Source of the DNA: Alisma plantago-aquatica
Lineage: Eukaryota > Streptophyta > Magnoliopsida > Alismatales > Alismataceae
DNA length: 64,000 nucleotides
Assembly: GCA_963693085.1 (NCBI GenBank)
Contig: OY856412.1
Span: 1,062,660,744-1,062,724,743, forward strand
Reading direction: 5' to 3'
Both the position numbers and the translations under genes were made by a program. This document shows positions 36,301 through 46,406 of the stretch, piece by piece (position 1 is the first letter of the stretch; every line of letters begins with the position of its first letter). The notes beneath the pieces are model-generated. The model did no database searches. It worked only from the letters and a program-made list of their open reading frames with translations, and was not told the origin of the DNA.

Positions 36301-38016
36301 GTGTTTACAGACCATAAGAGCCTGAAATATATCTTCACTCAGAGAGACTTGAATTTGAGACAGCGCAGATGGCTTGAGCTGATCAAGGACTATGATGTGA
36401 CAATTGATTACCATCCGGGTAAGGCAAATGTTGTAGCTGATGCTTTGAGTAGAAAGTCAAGTTCAACAGCAAATGCATTTTCTATGGCATGTTTCAAGAG
36501 AGACTTGCTTGTAGATATGCGAAAATTGAACTTGGACTTGGATGTGACTGAACAAAGTGGGTTAATTGCTCAGATGCAAGTCAGACCTACTTTTTACGAT
36601 CAGATTAAGGAATTGCAGCAGAATGATGATGAGTTGAGGCAGACTATACATGATATGTCAGAAGGTAAGAAAACAGAGTTCAGGTTTTCTGATGAAGGCA
36701 TGTTGTATCTTCATCATAGGTTATGTGTACCTGGAAACAGTGAGCTGAAAGAGCAGATTCTTGAGGAAGCGCATACTTCTATGTATGCTATGCATCCAGG
36801 TAACACAAAGATGTACAGGAATCTCAAAGAGCTGTACTGGTGGTCTGGTATGAAAAAGGATGTGGCTGAATACGTGGCTAGGTGCGGGGTGTGTCAGCAG
36901 GTTAAGGCTGAGCATCAGAAACCCGCTGGTACTTTGCAGTCGCTTCCTATACCAGAATGGAAATGGGAACACATCACGATGGACTTTGTAGTAGGATTAC
37001 CCAGAACGCCTAAGGGTTCGGACTCGATATGGGTGATTGTGGATAGACTAACTAAGTCTGCTCACTTTCTTCCTGTCAAGTCAACCTTTCACGTTCCAAA
37101 GCTGGCTAAAGTTTATGTGGACGAGGTAATCAGGTTGCATGGGATTCCAGTTTCCATTGTTTCTGACAGAGATCCAAAGTTTACATCTAGATTTTGGAAT
37201 CAGTTACATCGTGCGTTGGGCACAAGGCTGAAATTCAGTACAGCGTTTCACCCACAGACTGATGGTCAATCTGAGAGGACCATTCAGACCCTTGAAGACA
37301 TGCTGAGAGCATGCGTGCTACAGTTCATAGGTAACTGGGAAGAACACTTAATCCTAATGGAGTTTGCATATAATAATAGTTACCATTCTAGTCTTGGAAT
37401 GGCTCCATATGAAGCTCTTTATGGCAGGAAGTGTAGATCGCCAGTTTGTTGGTACGAGGTGGGTGAGAAGGAAATTCTTGGACCTGAGCTAGTTGATGTA
37501 ACTACAAAGAAGATATCTGTGATCAGGGATCAGTTGAAAGATGCTCAGGACAGACAGAAAAGTTATGCAGAAAGACGACGTCGACCTCTTGAGTTCGAGG
37601 TTGGTGATGAGGTTTACTTGAAGGTTTCACCGTGGAAAGGAGTGATGAGGTTTGGCAAGAGGGGTAAGTTGACCCCTAGGTATATGGGTTCATATCCTAT
37701 TGTTGAGAGGATTGGACCTGTAGCATACATGTTGGATTTGCCGTCTGAGTTGGCAAATCTTCATGATGTCTTCCACGTGTCTATGCTAAAAAAGTGTCAT
37801 CCCGGTACAGAAAAGATTGTAGATCCAGAACCGGCGCAGCTTAGAACAGATGTGTCCTATGTAGAAGGACCAGTGCAGATAGTTGATCACCGGATCAAGA
37901 AGCTTAAGAACCGTGAGTTATCTTTAGTAAAGGTTTTGTGGAGGAATCACAATATAGAGGAAGCTACATGGGAGCTTGAATCAGAAATGCGTAACAAGTT
38001 TCCTTTTCTCTTTTAG
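33322..38016 (+). CDS. Gag-pol polyprotein of chromovirus Y
   Basis: A single frame of 1,564 codons without stop or frameshift. I start at the ATG at 33,322 ([10 protein letters not shown]), the first in frame after the PBS. Residue positions are approximate. Gag capsid is about 70-235; the CCHC knuckle [14 protein letters not shown] is about 346-359; the aspartic protease has DPGATHSF near 451; RT has its catalytic FIDDILIYS near 786-794; RNase H begins with FCDAS near 935. Integrase has an HHCC zinc domain (about 1,155-1,195) and catalytic D1221, D1282 and E1318, giving D-61-D-35-E spacing. A C-terminal chromodomain covers about 1,508-1,564 and ends in [15 protein letters not shown]. The polyprotein would form virus-like particles, copy element RNA and integrate the DNA, with the chromodomain guiding insertion to chromatin. 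All key residues visible are intact, so it is potentially functional. Family length is usually about 1,450-1,600 residues. Confidence 0.96.
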   Translation: MVGRGFDRDDQAESHVGPDPRYLGPGGGDHVDEASRMYRMFLETKERYKADRRDSYSTSSKDLMRSYELVKKLGGTEFSGTTDPAEADEWFRQIEKVFHLMGLPEEKKINHAVYLLTGDAELWWRGVEEKRRGAELSWQDFSEEFHLKFYPPTFLNEKIRQLQNIKQGNMTVTEYEAFFTRLANFCPQLVPDNIERCRRFQEGLRPEIRHTVYATSRRNRENFGEFVEAARQVEESVNADKVPESKKRSADFSRGQSSSGYRGGGRGFFSKLGRGFGCFGRQRSEDVTSSRSRGRYSSGRWGSASREQPSGSSTSVTGPRRQEMRVCNACRRLHSGQCWGSDPIECYQCEKIGHVRRNCPQLQPAASQASQPQFYDAQRQPPAEGPSSSVASGSRGGGVSSGRSGQRGQRGRGRASARFFSLTPQEGIISSQVVTGEMLLFNSIPVSVLIDPGATHSFIQHSLVSKLNLLTRELADELVLRVPLGGPTVLSEFCPGCLLSFGGFTFAANLIPLDVTTFQVILGMDCLETYRVQLDCWKKEATFQLSEFSCIFTGDRKVLPTCIISAAVADKMLQKGCEAFLAHVVDTRAEKSTASIYDVPVVREFSDVFPEDLPGLPPVRDIDFEIQIYPGSHPVALPAYRMAPAELKELKVQLQELLDKGFIRPSSSPWGAPVLFVKKKDGTMRLCIDYRQLNKITIKNKYPLPRIDDLFDQLRGATIFSKIDLRSGYHQLRIKASDIPKTAFRTRYGHYEFLVMSFGLTNAPAAFMDMMNRIFKPFLDQFIVVFIDDILIYSRDNEQHEQHLRVVLQLLRQHQLYAKFSKCEFWLAEVAFLGHVISRGGVSVDPKKVDSVLQWEQPKTPTEIRSFLGLAGYYRRFIQNFSVLASPLTRLTRKDVPFVWSDNCERSFQILKKRLTSAPVLVLPEAEKGYTVFCDASRRGLGCVLMQEGKVVAYASRQLKKNEENYPVHDLELTAIVHALKTWRHYLYGETCQVFTDHKSLKYIFTQRDLNLRQRRWLELIKDYDVTIDYHPGKANVVADALSRKSSSTANAFSMACFKRDLLVDMRKLNLDLDVTEQSGLIAQMQVRPTFYDQIKELQQNDDELRQTIHDMSEGKKTEFRFSDEGMLYLHHRLCVPGNSELKEQILEEAHTSMYAMHPGNTKMYRNLKELYWWSGMKKDVAEYVARCGVCQQVKAEHQKPAGTLQSLPIPEWKWEHITMDFVVGLPRTPKGSDSIWVIVDRLTKSAHFLPVKSTFHVPKLAKVYVDEVIRLHGIPVSIVSDRDPKFTSRFWNQLHRALGTRLKFSTAFHPQTDGQSERTIQTLEDMLRACVLQFIGNWEEHLILMEFAYNNSYHSSLGMAPYEALYGRKCRSPVCWYEVGEKEILGPELVDVTTKKISVIRDQLKDAQDRQKSYAERRRRPLEFEVGDEVYLKVSPWKGVMRFGKRGKLTPRYMGSYPIVERIGPVAYMLDLPSELANLHDVFHVSMLKKCHPGTEKIVDPEPAQLRTDVSYVEGPVQIVDHRIKKLKNRELSLVKVLWRNHNIEEATWELESEMRNKFPFLF

Positions 38017-38039
38017 GAATTTCGGGACGAAATTCTTAT

Positions 38040-38052
38040 AAGGGAGGGAGAT
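38040..38052 (+). other. Y polypurine tract
   Basis: AAGGGAGGGAGAT lies immediately before the 3' LTR start TGTTATGACCC, 24 bases after the gag-pol stop. Confidence 0.88.
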
Positions 38053-40594
38053 TGTTATGACCCACATTTCATTTTACCAGTAAGTACCTTGGTTAGTGCA
38101 TAATTGAACTAGTTATGTTGAGATGAGTACTTACTCATGTTAATAGTGTTTTGAGCTTTGAGCTAGTGTTATTGTATCATTAGCTTGTTTTCTTGTCCTG
38201 AGGTTGAGGACAAGTTTGTGCTTAACCCGTTGCCGAAGAAATCATGTGAAACCGACCTACGAGTAAAAAGATATAAGCTTTTTAGTGTACAGGGACCTAT
38301 GTGTAATTTCGGAAAGTTTTTGGGCAATTTGCATCCGGCCCCCTGGGCGCCCTTCCTTATCCTTTCCTTCAGTTTTCCTTTTTAACTCTTTTAACCGACT
38401 TTGGAATGAACGATAGTTCATTTCCTTCGGCTGCCGCTTGGGAAGAACAGAGAAGGGAAAGGGAGAGAGAGCAAGCTAGAGGAGAAGCTAGGCAACCCGG
38501 CTCCTTCCTTCTCCGTTCTTCTTTGATTTCTTCATCTTCTCCAGCCAAACCAACCGGCTGCATCATCTTCTTCTTCTTCACCTTCTTCTTCCTCCTGCAG
38601 CCATGAAGAAGACAACCATGGAGATGGTCTAGGGAGCGAACGGTGCTTTCCCTTCCGTTCTTTCTGCTTGCCAAGTGCTTGCTAGGTCAATCCGAAGCTA
38701 TAGGAGTGATTCGGGTAAGAATCGTCCACCGAATCGACCCCAATCGTCTCTTTTAATTCTGCAATTTCCGCCCCTGCGCAGGTTGCACGACGTGCAAATC
38801 CGTTTTGCACGGCGTGCAACATTGCAGAAAGCTGATTTAGGGGAATTCTGTTTCTGCGCAGGTGCACGGCGTGCAAAGTCAGTTTGCACGGCGTGCAAAG
38901 TTACAGATAGCGGAACAAGTTTCAGCCCAGGTGCACAGCGTGCAAGTTAGTTTGCACGGCGTGCAAGTCAGTTTGCACGGCGTGCAAAGGTGCAGAAAGG
39001 TAGAACAGGAGTGCACGGAAGGTGCACGGCGTGCAGTCTGGGTGCACGGCGTGCGTGCTGCTGTAAAGGGCAGAATTAGGCGTGTTTGTGGACGTTTTTC
39101 AGTGTATACGAACACACTGAAGTGGGTGAGTAGTACTTCATTTATTTATCACCATTGAACTTGATTTCTTTGTATATATTACTCCAATATCAGGTGGTAT
39201 AACTCCTAAACAGAGTAGCATATACATTATAGTATGATAGATTCATTGAAACTTGAAATGCAGGATATGAATGTTGAAGAAAAGGAAATTTTATGTTTTG
39301 CAGTTACAAAGTATATGCTGTTTAGTAATGAATTTGGATAAGTGACATTGAGTCATGTTTTAAGATGACAAATGGTATTCATGAATTATTAAGAGATGTT
39401 TAGAATGTGGAATGAGTATGAAATGCGATATTTTTGTTTAAAATGGTTATATGTTTATCAGTTAATAGACTTAGGTGCCCCAACACCGTAGAACCCCATT
39501 GCGCGGTCTGTACCTTTGGGGTAAAACGGTCAGCCCTGGGGATACGCCCAGGCATCGGAGACTCGTGTCCAACAAATACCGATTGTCTCGGTGACACGTA
39601 GTCTGAGTGGTAGGATTCCGGTCAGCCCTGGGGATACGCCCAGGAATCGGAGATCCAAGAGAATGTTCCGGTCAGCCCTGGGGATACGCCCAGGCATCGG
39701 AGAAAGTCCCGGTCAGCCCTGGGGATACGCCCAGGCATCGGAGACTTAGAGACTCTCTGACTGTGCACTACAGTTTGCGGAGGAGTCCAGAGCACTCAGA
39801 GTTAGTGCAGTGAGGCCTTGTGAGCCTGAGAGTCCTGTGCAGACCAGGACGAGAAGTCAGACTTAGCATTTCCCGGGTGTGTCGCTAAGTCTTGTACGGT
39901 GGGATCGTAGTTCGCTACAGATCTTCATATGCAGAGTGCACTGCATATGTTTGGGGCCTAATAACATAAATAAGTAATCATATAGGATCACAGTAAATTT
40001 ATATATTTGTTTATCTACCTGAATACCTGTTGATGCATAAAAATGTGATTATTACCTGTATATCTGCTATGTCAATAGAACTGCTCTACTTGAACTGTAT
40101 ATGTGTTTATTTTCAATTTATAAACCTGACAAGTTGTTTAGTGATAATTAAGTGAAATGCTATTCACTGAGCGAGTAGGCTCATACCTCTACTCAAAACA
40201 TTTTCAGGTCAGCACCAACAACGGGAATCAGAAGGATCGTTTCACCCAAACGCTTAGTCGATAGAAGGTTTGTTGCTAGTCTAGTTAGAGGTCTCTTAGT
40301 CCATTCCCCTCGATCCTCGGGACAAGGTGTGAGTGAGAGAGAGAAGATGTACAAAGATGTAAATTAATGTTATGTTTTCTTTATGTTAATCAATGTATTA
40401 TGCTGTAGACCTTGCCTGTATCTTTAATCAGTTAAATAGAAAAGTTCCTGCAGTTGCTCAGTTTTCTGTTTACAGTTTAAACCTGGTTATCAATTAATTA
40501 CTGTGAAATTGTTTTAATAAGCGACGAGTGGTTGGTTATGTGTTAATCCCACCTGTCGTGCCCTAATTTCGTGGTTTGTGGTTAATGCGAGATC
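38053..40594 (+). repeat. Y 3' LTR, missing its last 11 bp
   Basis: It matches the 5' LTR through ...AATGCGAGATC and then switches to X LTR sequence. The palindrome array (38,785-39,054) also has nine units but differs: one unit of the 5' array is deleted, one extra unit is present near the end, and two units carry point changes (GCACGACGTGC, GCACAGCGTGC). The four 34-bp units are at 39,528, 39,620, 39,670 and 39,711. Confidence 0.92.
38785..39054 (+). repeat. Palindrome array, 3' LTR of Y
   Basis: Nine GCACGGCGTGC-type units, first at 38,785 and last at 39,044. Compared with the 5' array it shows one loss, one gain and two point changes. Confidence 0.92.
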
Positions 40595-42750
40595 TCGTGT
40601 TACCCTAAAATCCTAGCCCTAATGTTATAAAAGGGCTCCCAAACAACTCGCAGGCACCTATCCTTTCTCGAAAAATCTCCTTTTCTCATTGTTTTGTCCC
40701 TGAGCACCCCTGCTCTTCCTATCTTCACCTGCTTCTGCCATTACGGCGCCGCCGTAGGGCCACCTTGGGCATCCTGCGTCCTCGCTCCCTCTCGTCTTTC
40801 TCAAACCACCCACAACTTCGCAAGAGCTCGCCGAAGTCGAGCGGCACCTCAGCCCTATCTCTCTCGCCCACTTTTGCTCCTGGAGCGGGTACACACTGGA
40901 GAGCCTCTCCGCCCTGGTCTTAGGCTCGTGCAGGGCTTCACACAGGGAACTCTGCGTGAGAAAATGATGATCAAGAGCCGGAAGATCCCGATCCAAGGGC
41001 CCAGCTCACGGAGAGTCACATCCCTCGGATCACAATCCAACGACTCGATCTTGGAATTGAGACCTGCTCACCTGTTAATGAAGCGTGCCATCACAGACGT
41101 CCAGATCTAGATCAACAGCCCATATTTTTCCTCGACTGCCCTTTTTAGGTATTTTTATACCTCCTCTCTAATCGAATATTCAATTAAATTATCAGATCTT
41201 GTTTTAATCATATCTAATGCATCCGAACTCCAAATATGATGAACAAGTAGTCAATTTTGATCAGAAAAATCCAGTGAATCCATTAAAAATACTCCTAAAT
41301 CCTAATTCCTAATTATATTCAGTGATATATTTAAATCTTGATCTCTTGCTTATATAATTGTTCTAAGTGACTATTTGTGGTTAAACACTGAAAACCTTAG
41401 ATTTGGACTCTAATGATTATCTTGTAACCTAATTGATATATTTGAATCATCTACTCTTGGAAAATGAATCATTAGTAATCTAAATCTATTTACTTGATTC
41501 AATCTTGATTATAATCTTGATAATGAGTAATCTTGATCTTGCAAAATAATTGAGATAGTTTTGACCCATCAATCTGATCTTGATCCTCAATTATATTAAG
41601 TACCATGATGATGATCTAAAGATTTGATGATGACTTGGATAACAATCATAAATTAGGGTTTACACATATAATCCTAGAAAACCTGTGTAAGTCATTCACA
41701 CTCGAATAGATATCAGATACTTGAAATAATGTTGGATATATTGAAATATTGGTTGATTATAAGTGAATGACCCAACCCTAAGGTTGACATAGGAAAAGTG
41801 TAACCCTAATCTCGAATATTGAAACTGATATTCTAAACATCATGATCTTGACCCTTGATCCAATCTTGATGATTTAGGATCTGAATCGAAGGGTTGACCT
41901 ATTGATCGGATATTGATTATACTCGAAATCTCGGTGAAAGGTACGCTATTTATATAACTCCTCCTATATTGTATTGAAGATACTTTTATGTATCTTTTGA
42001 CCGTATGCTTGACTAGTTATTTGGATGAGCTATTGTTCCCTATGATTAGTCTTATGTTTTTCTATATTATATTTTGAAAAACATGAAAACATAAATGGAA
42101 TGCCCATTATGACTGCCTGTATATTGATAATGATGATGATATTGATAATGTTGATAATGTTGATATTGAGTACAACAATCCCATCATTTGGAGGTGGGAC
42201 TTGTACATTGGCTTCCTATGTTCCTATGGTGAAAAGGGGCCTAGTTACCTTCCCCATCGCGTTGGGGTAATAGAGTCATACAAAATATATAAGCATGCTT
42301 CTTGAATTACAGCATAATGGGAACTCGTAATAAAATTCGAATTGCTTGAAAAATTTGTCGAATAAATGTTTGATTTGCAAATTCCTTATTATTCTTTGAA
42401 ATATAAGTCCTGCCAAGCATACTATTTTATTATAAATCATTTTATTTGATTTTGATAGCGTACCGTGCAATTGCATGATTGTGTCTTGATTTTCTTGATT
42501 GTAGGCATTACAAATGGAATATTGAATAAAATCGCTTCCGCACTCATTCACTCTGATGAAAAAGATATTTGGTGAAATCTCCATATTGGGTTAGTATGTC
42601 TTTTAATTATCCAGTTTTTGAGTTATTTATTTCTTATTGTATATGTCAGTGTGATAGATCATATTGGGCCACTCAGGGACGGGCGCTTCAATCCCTTTAC
42701 CACTGTCTAGGCAGTAGGATTGGGATTGGGGTAAGAACAGTTCCGTGACA
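40590..42750 (+). repeat. X 3' LTR, 5'-truncated by 682 bp
   Basis: It corresponds to 26,553-28,714. The first five bases, AGATC, are shared with the end of the Y LTR, so the exact breakpoint cannot be resolved. It ends TTCCGTGACA, followed by the target duplication GATGC. Confidence 0.9.
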
Positions 42751-43060
42751 GATGCTCCTTATGAATAAAAACATCGTCTAGATCAAGGATGGGTAGGAGA
42801 TTTCTAGGAAGCATCAACCTTCATAGGATTGGGTAATTTGGATATGGAGAAATAATATTCCTCCAAAGTGTAGCTTTTAGTGGCCGCATGGTATTTTTGA
42901 GTAAACTGAAAACTAAGTATGTTCTCTAGAAAATTTGTTTTGCTATTGTTTCTTGCTGTCTTTTGAGTGAGCAAAAGTGTCAAACTGCCACACATTTGTG
43001 TTCTTTAAAGTGGTTATGATCGGGGGCTCTAGGAGAAGTTAGATAGTTAAGCACAGAGTT
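42751..43060 (+). pseudogene. LINE ORF2 fragment 2, downstream half (zf-RVT)
   Basis: Directly after the X target duplication the plus strand reads IWRNNIPPKCSF near 42,845-42,880. This matches the opening of the zf-RVT domain (VW--K-PPK---F-W), which normally follows the FWKDPWIL block found at the left of X. Cysteine-bearing remains follow with frameshifts. Together with 25,370-25,870 it is one LINE copy split by X. Confidence 0.72.
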
Positions 43061-43639
43061 TGACATATAATCCTTCAATAGAGCCATATGGTCTATTTTT
43101 CACTGCTTATTGATATGTTTTATATAGTTACACAAAAAATGCAATAAAAAGGGACCCACACTTACTTACAAATTTTCTCATTAGGCATTAAAATTTATTT
43201 ATATCAATATCAACTTAATTAATGGCTTATTATTTGTAAAAAATCACATGCAAGCCCAAAGTTATTCAATTTAATAAACCTGCATATTTAATCCCATTCA
43301 ATTTATGATTATTCATACTTTACTCATGAGGTATGTAATAGTGAACCACGAAGCAATCATGACATGATTAATGAGTATCACTTACACATAAAGCATAATA
43401 AAGACTATTATCATATTAGGCTTATTATGATATCTTGGTTTACTTTGACTCCCAATAATGCTAATACAACATATAGGGTACCAAAAATGTGCATATCAGG
43501 TTGGTTAATTATAAACTAGGGTTTAGGCCTGAAATATTAAATATATGTGTAACTATAATAATTTGCATTGAATATATGTTATAACTTGAATAATATGAAA
43601 TTGTCAACTTGAAGAGGTCCATAACCCAATCATTATTAT
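43061..43639. other. No recognisable feature (AT-rich)
   Basis: About 580 bp of AT-rich sequence with no frames and no repeat identified. It may include the LINE 3' untranslated end. Confidence 0.5.
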
Positions 43640-43963
43640 TCATATATAAAGTTTCATACTTAAAAAATATACAAGCTAGACATCCTTTTATGAAAAGGTA
43701 GGCATGTCACATATATATAGGTATAAGTGTCAAGATAATTTGTTACAACATGATTATCCCTAGCAAGATTGTGTCCTGGTATGTGAGGTGATCCGTGAGT
43801 GGGAGATAATTGGGGGTGTTAGATAATTTGGGTTAATAAAGATCAAGAAGACTATGTGAGGTGGTCCGTGGGTGGGAGAAGTTACTTTCCTAGAAAACAT
43901 TACCCCTAGCGAGATTGTGTCTTGGAATTCGATGAGAAAGATAGTGTTTTGGTATATTAGGTG
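43640..43963. repeat. Repeat W copy 2, left part, and an internal duplication
   Basis: 43,640-43,760 aligns with 24,970-25,075. Then follow two imperfect copies of CCCTAGC(A/G)AGATTGTGTC(C/T)TGG (about 43,768 and 43,905) and two of GTGAGGTG(A/G)TCCGTG(A/G)GTGGGAGA (about 43,791 and 43,856). Z is inserted at the right edge, with target duplication AGGTG at 43,959-43,963. Confidence 0.6.
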
Positions 43964-44307
43964 TGTTGGATAAATTGGACATTATAATAAATCCCTTTAT
44001 TTCGATGATGACAAACATTTCATTCTTGTTGATCTAACGTGCTACTTGAGTGTTGCAGGAATAAAGTGGATGACAAAGCTCTAGGGAAACTATACGCTTG
44101 AATGATTGTAAAAGTCATACAATGTAATCAATTGTAAACTTGTACAAATATATAATGTACAAATACTTAGATCTCATGTAAATCAAGCGTTAGATCTTCC
44201 CTAGCCAATCACCACACTTAGATAGGTCATCCATTTCAAATAGGATCACATATGCACACTCATACACACACATAGTGCCTTAATTGAAAGATTGAAACAG
44301 GGTCAAT

Positions 44308-44497
44308 CTCGGTCGACCACACTCCTCGACCGAGACACTCTCGGTCGACAAACTTCTCGACCGAGAATGACTCAAGTAGCCGTTAGACACAGCTGACAAA
44401 GTAGTTGGCAGTTGCAAATGAACATTGATCCAGAGAGCCTGTCGGTCGACAAAACTTCGACCGAGTAGGTATCTCGGTCGATAATTTGTCGACCGAG
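44308..44497 (+). repeat. Four CTCGGTCGA/TCGACCGAG hairpins in the Z LTR
   Basis: Arms (left/right) are at 44,308/44,326, 44,340/44,357, 44,442/44,457 and 44,473/44,489. Stems are 8-9 bp and loops 7-9 bases. They recur at about 48,892-49,083 in the 3' LTR. They lie in U3, 140-330 bp upstream of the TATA box. Confidence 0.92.
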
Positions 44498-44633
44498 ATG
44501 GTCTCTGACAGCAACTGTAGAATAAAGTAACTAGCCGTTACTAATGCACCTAACTTATATCTAACGGCTAGTTAAGCACTTAGAAACCCCTAGAAGTTGT
44601 CTAGAACGTCCTTAAGCATCCATAGGCCATTCC

Positions 44634-44641
44634 TATAAATA
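44634..44641 (+). promoter_or_regulatory. TATA box of Z
   Basis: TATAAATA is followed by GGACATGCC, and is duplicated at 49,218-49,225. Transcription would be expected to start about 30 bp downstream. Confidence 0.7.
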
Positions 44642-44999
44642 GGACATGCCTTAGGACACCAAAACATACCTAAGCTACACTTGTGCTATATTTGAGCAAG
44701 CAATTACATTTGCAATCTGTTTTGAGCAATAGAGCAATTCTTACATTGGCTATTCATTTCCATTGCTCTAATTTCGTGTCCTATAGGCTAGTATCTCCTA
44801 TCCACTACAATCACATTGTCATACACATTGGTTAGGAGATCTATACGCTTGATATAGGCAAATCAAGCCTTGTTCTTACAACGGTATTGTAATTTCTGTT
44901 TTCCTTCTTGTTCCTTTTATCCTTTGTATTCTCCTTGCTACTCCTAGGGTTGGAGGCTGCGGATTGGAGAGGGTTTGACTTCTCAGGTGGAGAAGGGGA

Positions 45000-45165
45000 C
45001 TTCAAGCTACTTCAAGAAGGCTATCGCACGAGAAGCTACTTCAAGAAGGCTATTGCAACGGGAAGCTACTTCAGGAGGAAGGCTGCTTCAAGGTGGTGCA
45101 ATTACTTCTAGGTGAAGGCTGCTTCAAGGTTGGGCGATTACTTCTAGGTGAAGGCTGCTTGAAGG
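45000..45165 (+). repeat. Imperfect tandem repeats in the Z LTR
   Basis: Repeating words GAAGCTACTTCA(A/G)GA and AGGTGAAGGCTGCTT occur with about 25-35 bp spacing. The same array is at about 49,587-49,750. Confidence 0.7.
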
Positions 45166-45407
45166 GTTTAGGGAAAGGAATTGTAATTTTATGTAAAGTC
45201 CTTGCGAGGTAATAAAATTAATTTCTTTCCAAATCCCGGTTGGGTAAGCAACCGGGTAGTGGACTGACAACTTTAGTATTTGCTAAAGTTGGAACCACTC
45301 TAAATCCTTGTCCCCTTGTCCAATATTTTTGTGGTTGGTTGCTTGAGTTCAGTAATTGTTAAAATTATATTTAAAACTCTATTCACCCCCCTCTAGTAGT
45401 TTTCAAT

Positions 45408-45419
45408 TGGTATCAGAGC
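45408..45419 (+). other. Z primer-binding site
   Basis: TGGTATCAGAGC lies two bases after the LTR end TTTTCA. Confidence 0.9.
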
Positions 45420-45452
45420 AGGCTTCAAGGAACCCTAACCAGGTCTTGAAGA

Positions 45453-46406
45453 ATGAAGGGTGGAGGTGACTACAACCGCAGGCAAAGGAGCAACTTGGAC
45501 CAACTTTCAACAAGCTGCAATTGGTGTTTAGGAACAAACCATACAACAATCGATTGTCCATGGAGAGAAAAGAAGAAAGAGGAAAAGCACAAAAATTGTC
45601 TCATTGCTACAACCAATGAAGAAGAAGAAGAAGAGGTAAGCCTTCTTGATTTATCAAAAGAAGAGCTAATTTCTAGTCTTGAAGAAACTCACAATAAGTA
45701 TATTGAGTGCAAGAAGAAATTAAAGAAATCTAGTAAAAAAAACGATGAGTTAAATGCTAGACTTCTTGCTCTTACATCAGAAAATGAAGATTTATATGCT
45801 AAATTGAATAATCTTGGTTTTGAAAAAGATAGCATTGCTTCTGAAAATCGTACTTTGAAATCATCTCTAAGTAGTAGTGATGTGAAGATTTTTACTCTAG
45901 AAACAAATTATGATCTTCTATATCAAGAAAAGGTTGGATTACTTGCAAAGTTAAATGATCTTAAAAAACAACCTATTTTGTGTACACATCTAGATTATGA
46001 TAATATAGTGAAAGAAAGGAATTCTTTATCATCTAATCTAGATCAAGCAAAACTAGATATTAAGAAAAGAATGGATGAGATCGCTAAGTTGCAACAAGAA
46101 GTTAGTAGGTTAAGCAACAATGAAATCCTTGATAGAATATTGGATGATTCCTATCATCAAATTGGGAGAAGAGGACTAGGTTATAAGCCCAAAGGGAAAT
46201 CTCATCAACAACCTAGTTGGAGAAAGACACGAGCACATCAAGCTACATTTGTACCAAAGAACAACCTAGAACAAAACCATAGAAAAAGACTTGAGGTTGA
46301 TTCTATATGTTGTCATTATTGCTCACGTCTTGGACATTACTCTTTTTCATGCCCATACAAGAAAAAGAATGTTGAGTTAGTATGGGTTCCAAAACCCCCA
46401 AACTAA
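45453..46406 (+). CDS. Gag-derived coiled-coil protein with two CCHC knuckles
   Basis: An open frame of 317 codons starts at the first ATG 33 bp after the PBS. Knuckle 1 is CNWCLGTNHTTIDC at about residues 23-36 and knuckle 2 is CHYCSRLGHYSFSC at about 288-301. Between them, about 60-245, is a Lys/Glu/Leu/Asn-rich stretch with heptad-like leucines, strongly suggestive of a coiled coil. The order matches the C-terminal half of Sirevirus-type Copia Gag (knuckle, coiled coil, knuckle, then a VWVPK-type linker before protease). The protein ends VWVPKPPN-stop just where protease should begin, and the N-terminal capsid part is missing. It may bind RNA and self-associate or dock on helper Gag; that role is inferred. 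The frame is intact in an element with about 99% identical LTRs. Confidence 0.82.
   Translation: MKGGGDYNRRQRSNLDQLSTSCNWCLGTNHTTIDCPWREKKKEEKHKNCLIATTNEEEEEEVSLLDLSKEELISSLEETHNKYIECKKKLKKSSKKNDELNARLLALTSENEDLYAKLNNLGFEKDSIASENRTLKSSLSSSDVKIFTLETNYDLLYQEKVGLLAKLNDLKKQPILCTHLDYDNIVKERNSLSSNLDQAKLDIKKRMDEIAKLQQEVSRLSNNEILDRILDDSYHQIGRRGLGYKPKGKSHQQPSWRKTRAHQATFVPKNNLEQNHRKRLEVDSICCHYCSRLGHYSFSCPYKKKNVELVWVPKPPN

Larger units (their letters stand above)
30625..40594 (+). mobile_element. Y: Ty3/Gypsy chromovirus (Tekay/Del-like) with intact gag-pol
   Basis: LTRs are at 30,625-33,178 and 38,053-40,594, TGTTATGACCC...GGGGTGTGACA. The 3' LTR lacks its last 11 bp, lost at a deletion junction. PBS, one uninterrupted gag-pol frame and PPT are in canonical places. 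Long LTRs, the C-terminal chromodomain and the GGGACGAAATTCTTATAAGGGAGG-type tail suit the Tekay (Del) chromovirus clade. The LTRs differ by about 20 substitutions plus small indels over 2.5 kb by eye, so insertion was recent. Confidence 0.92.
25871..42750 (+). mobile_element. X: Gypsy-type LTR element containing Y
   Basis: The LTR-bounded element begins TGTGATAAAG and ends TTCCGTGACA, flanked by a perfect 5-bp target duplication GATGC (25,866-25,870 and 42,751-42,755). The 5' LTR is complete (2,844 bp) and followed by a tRNA-Met PBS. The 3' LTR keeps only its last 2,161 bp. Between them lie 1.9 kb of X leader/internal sequence and element Y. X has no recognisable gag or pol. The two LTRs differ at roughly 1-1.5% of shared positions by eye, slightly more than those of Y, consistent with Y having entered X later. 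Confidence 0.88.
43964..45405 (+). repeat. Z 5' LTR
   Basis: It has four hairpin modules at 44,308-44,497, a TATAAATA box at 44,634, and a set of imperfect tandem repeats at about 45,000-45,165 (AAGGCTGCTTCAAGG and GGAAGCTACTTCA words). A 67-codon frame over the latter is conserved only because LTRs are copies. Confidence 0.92.

Noticed and set aside
44908..45111. 67-codon frame with a hydrophobic, signal-like N-terminus (also 49,492-49,695)
   Set aside because: Inside the Z LTRs over imperfect tandem repeats; differences between copies show no sign of protein constraint.
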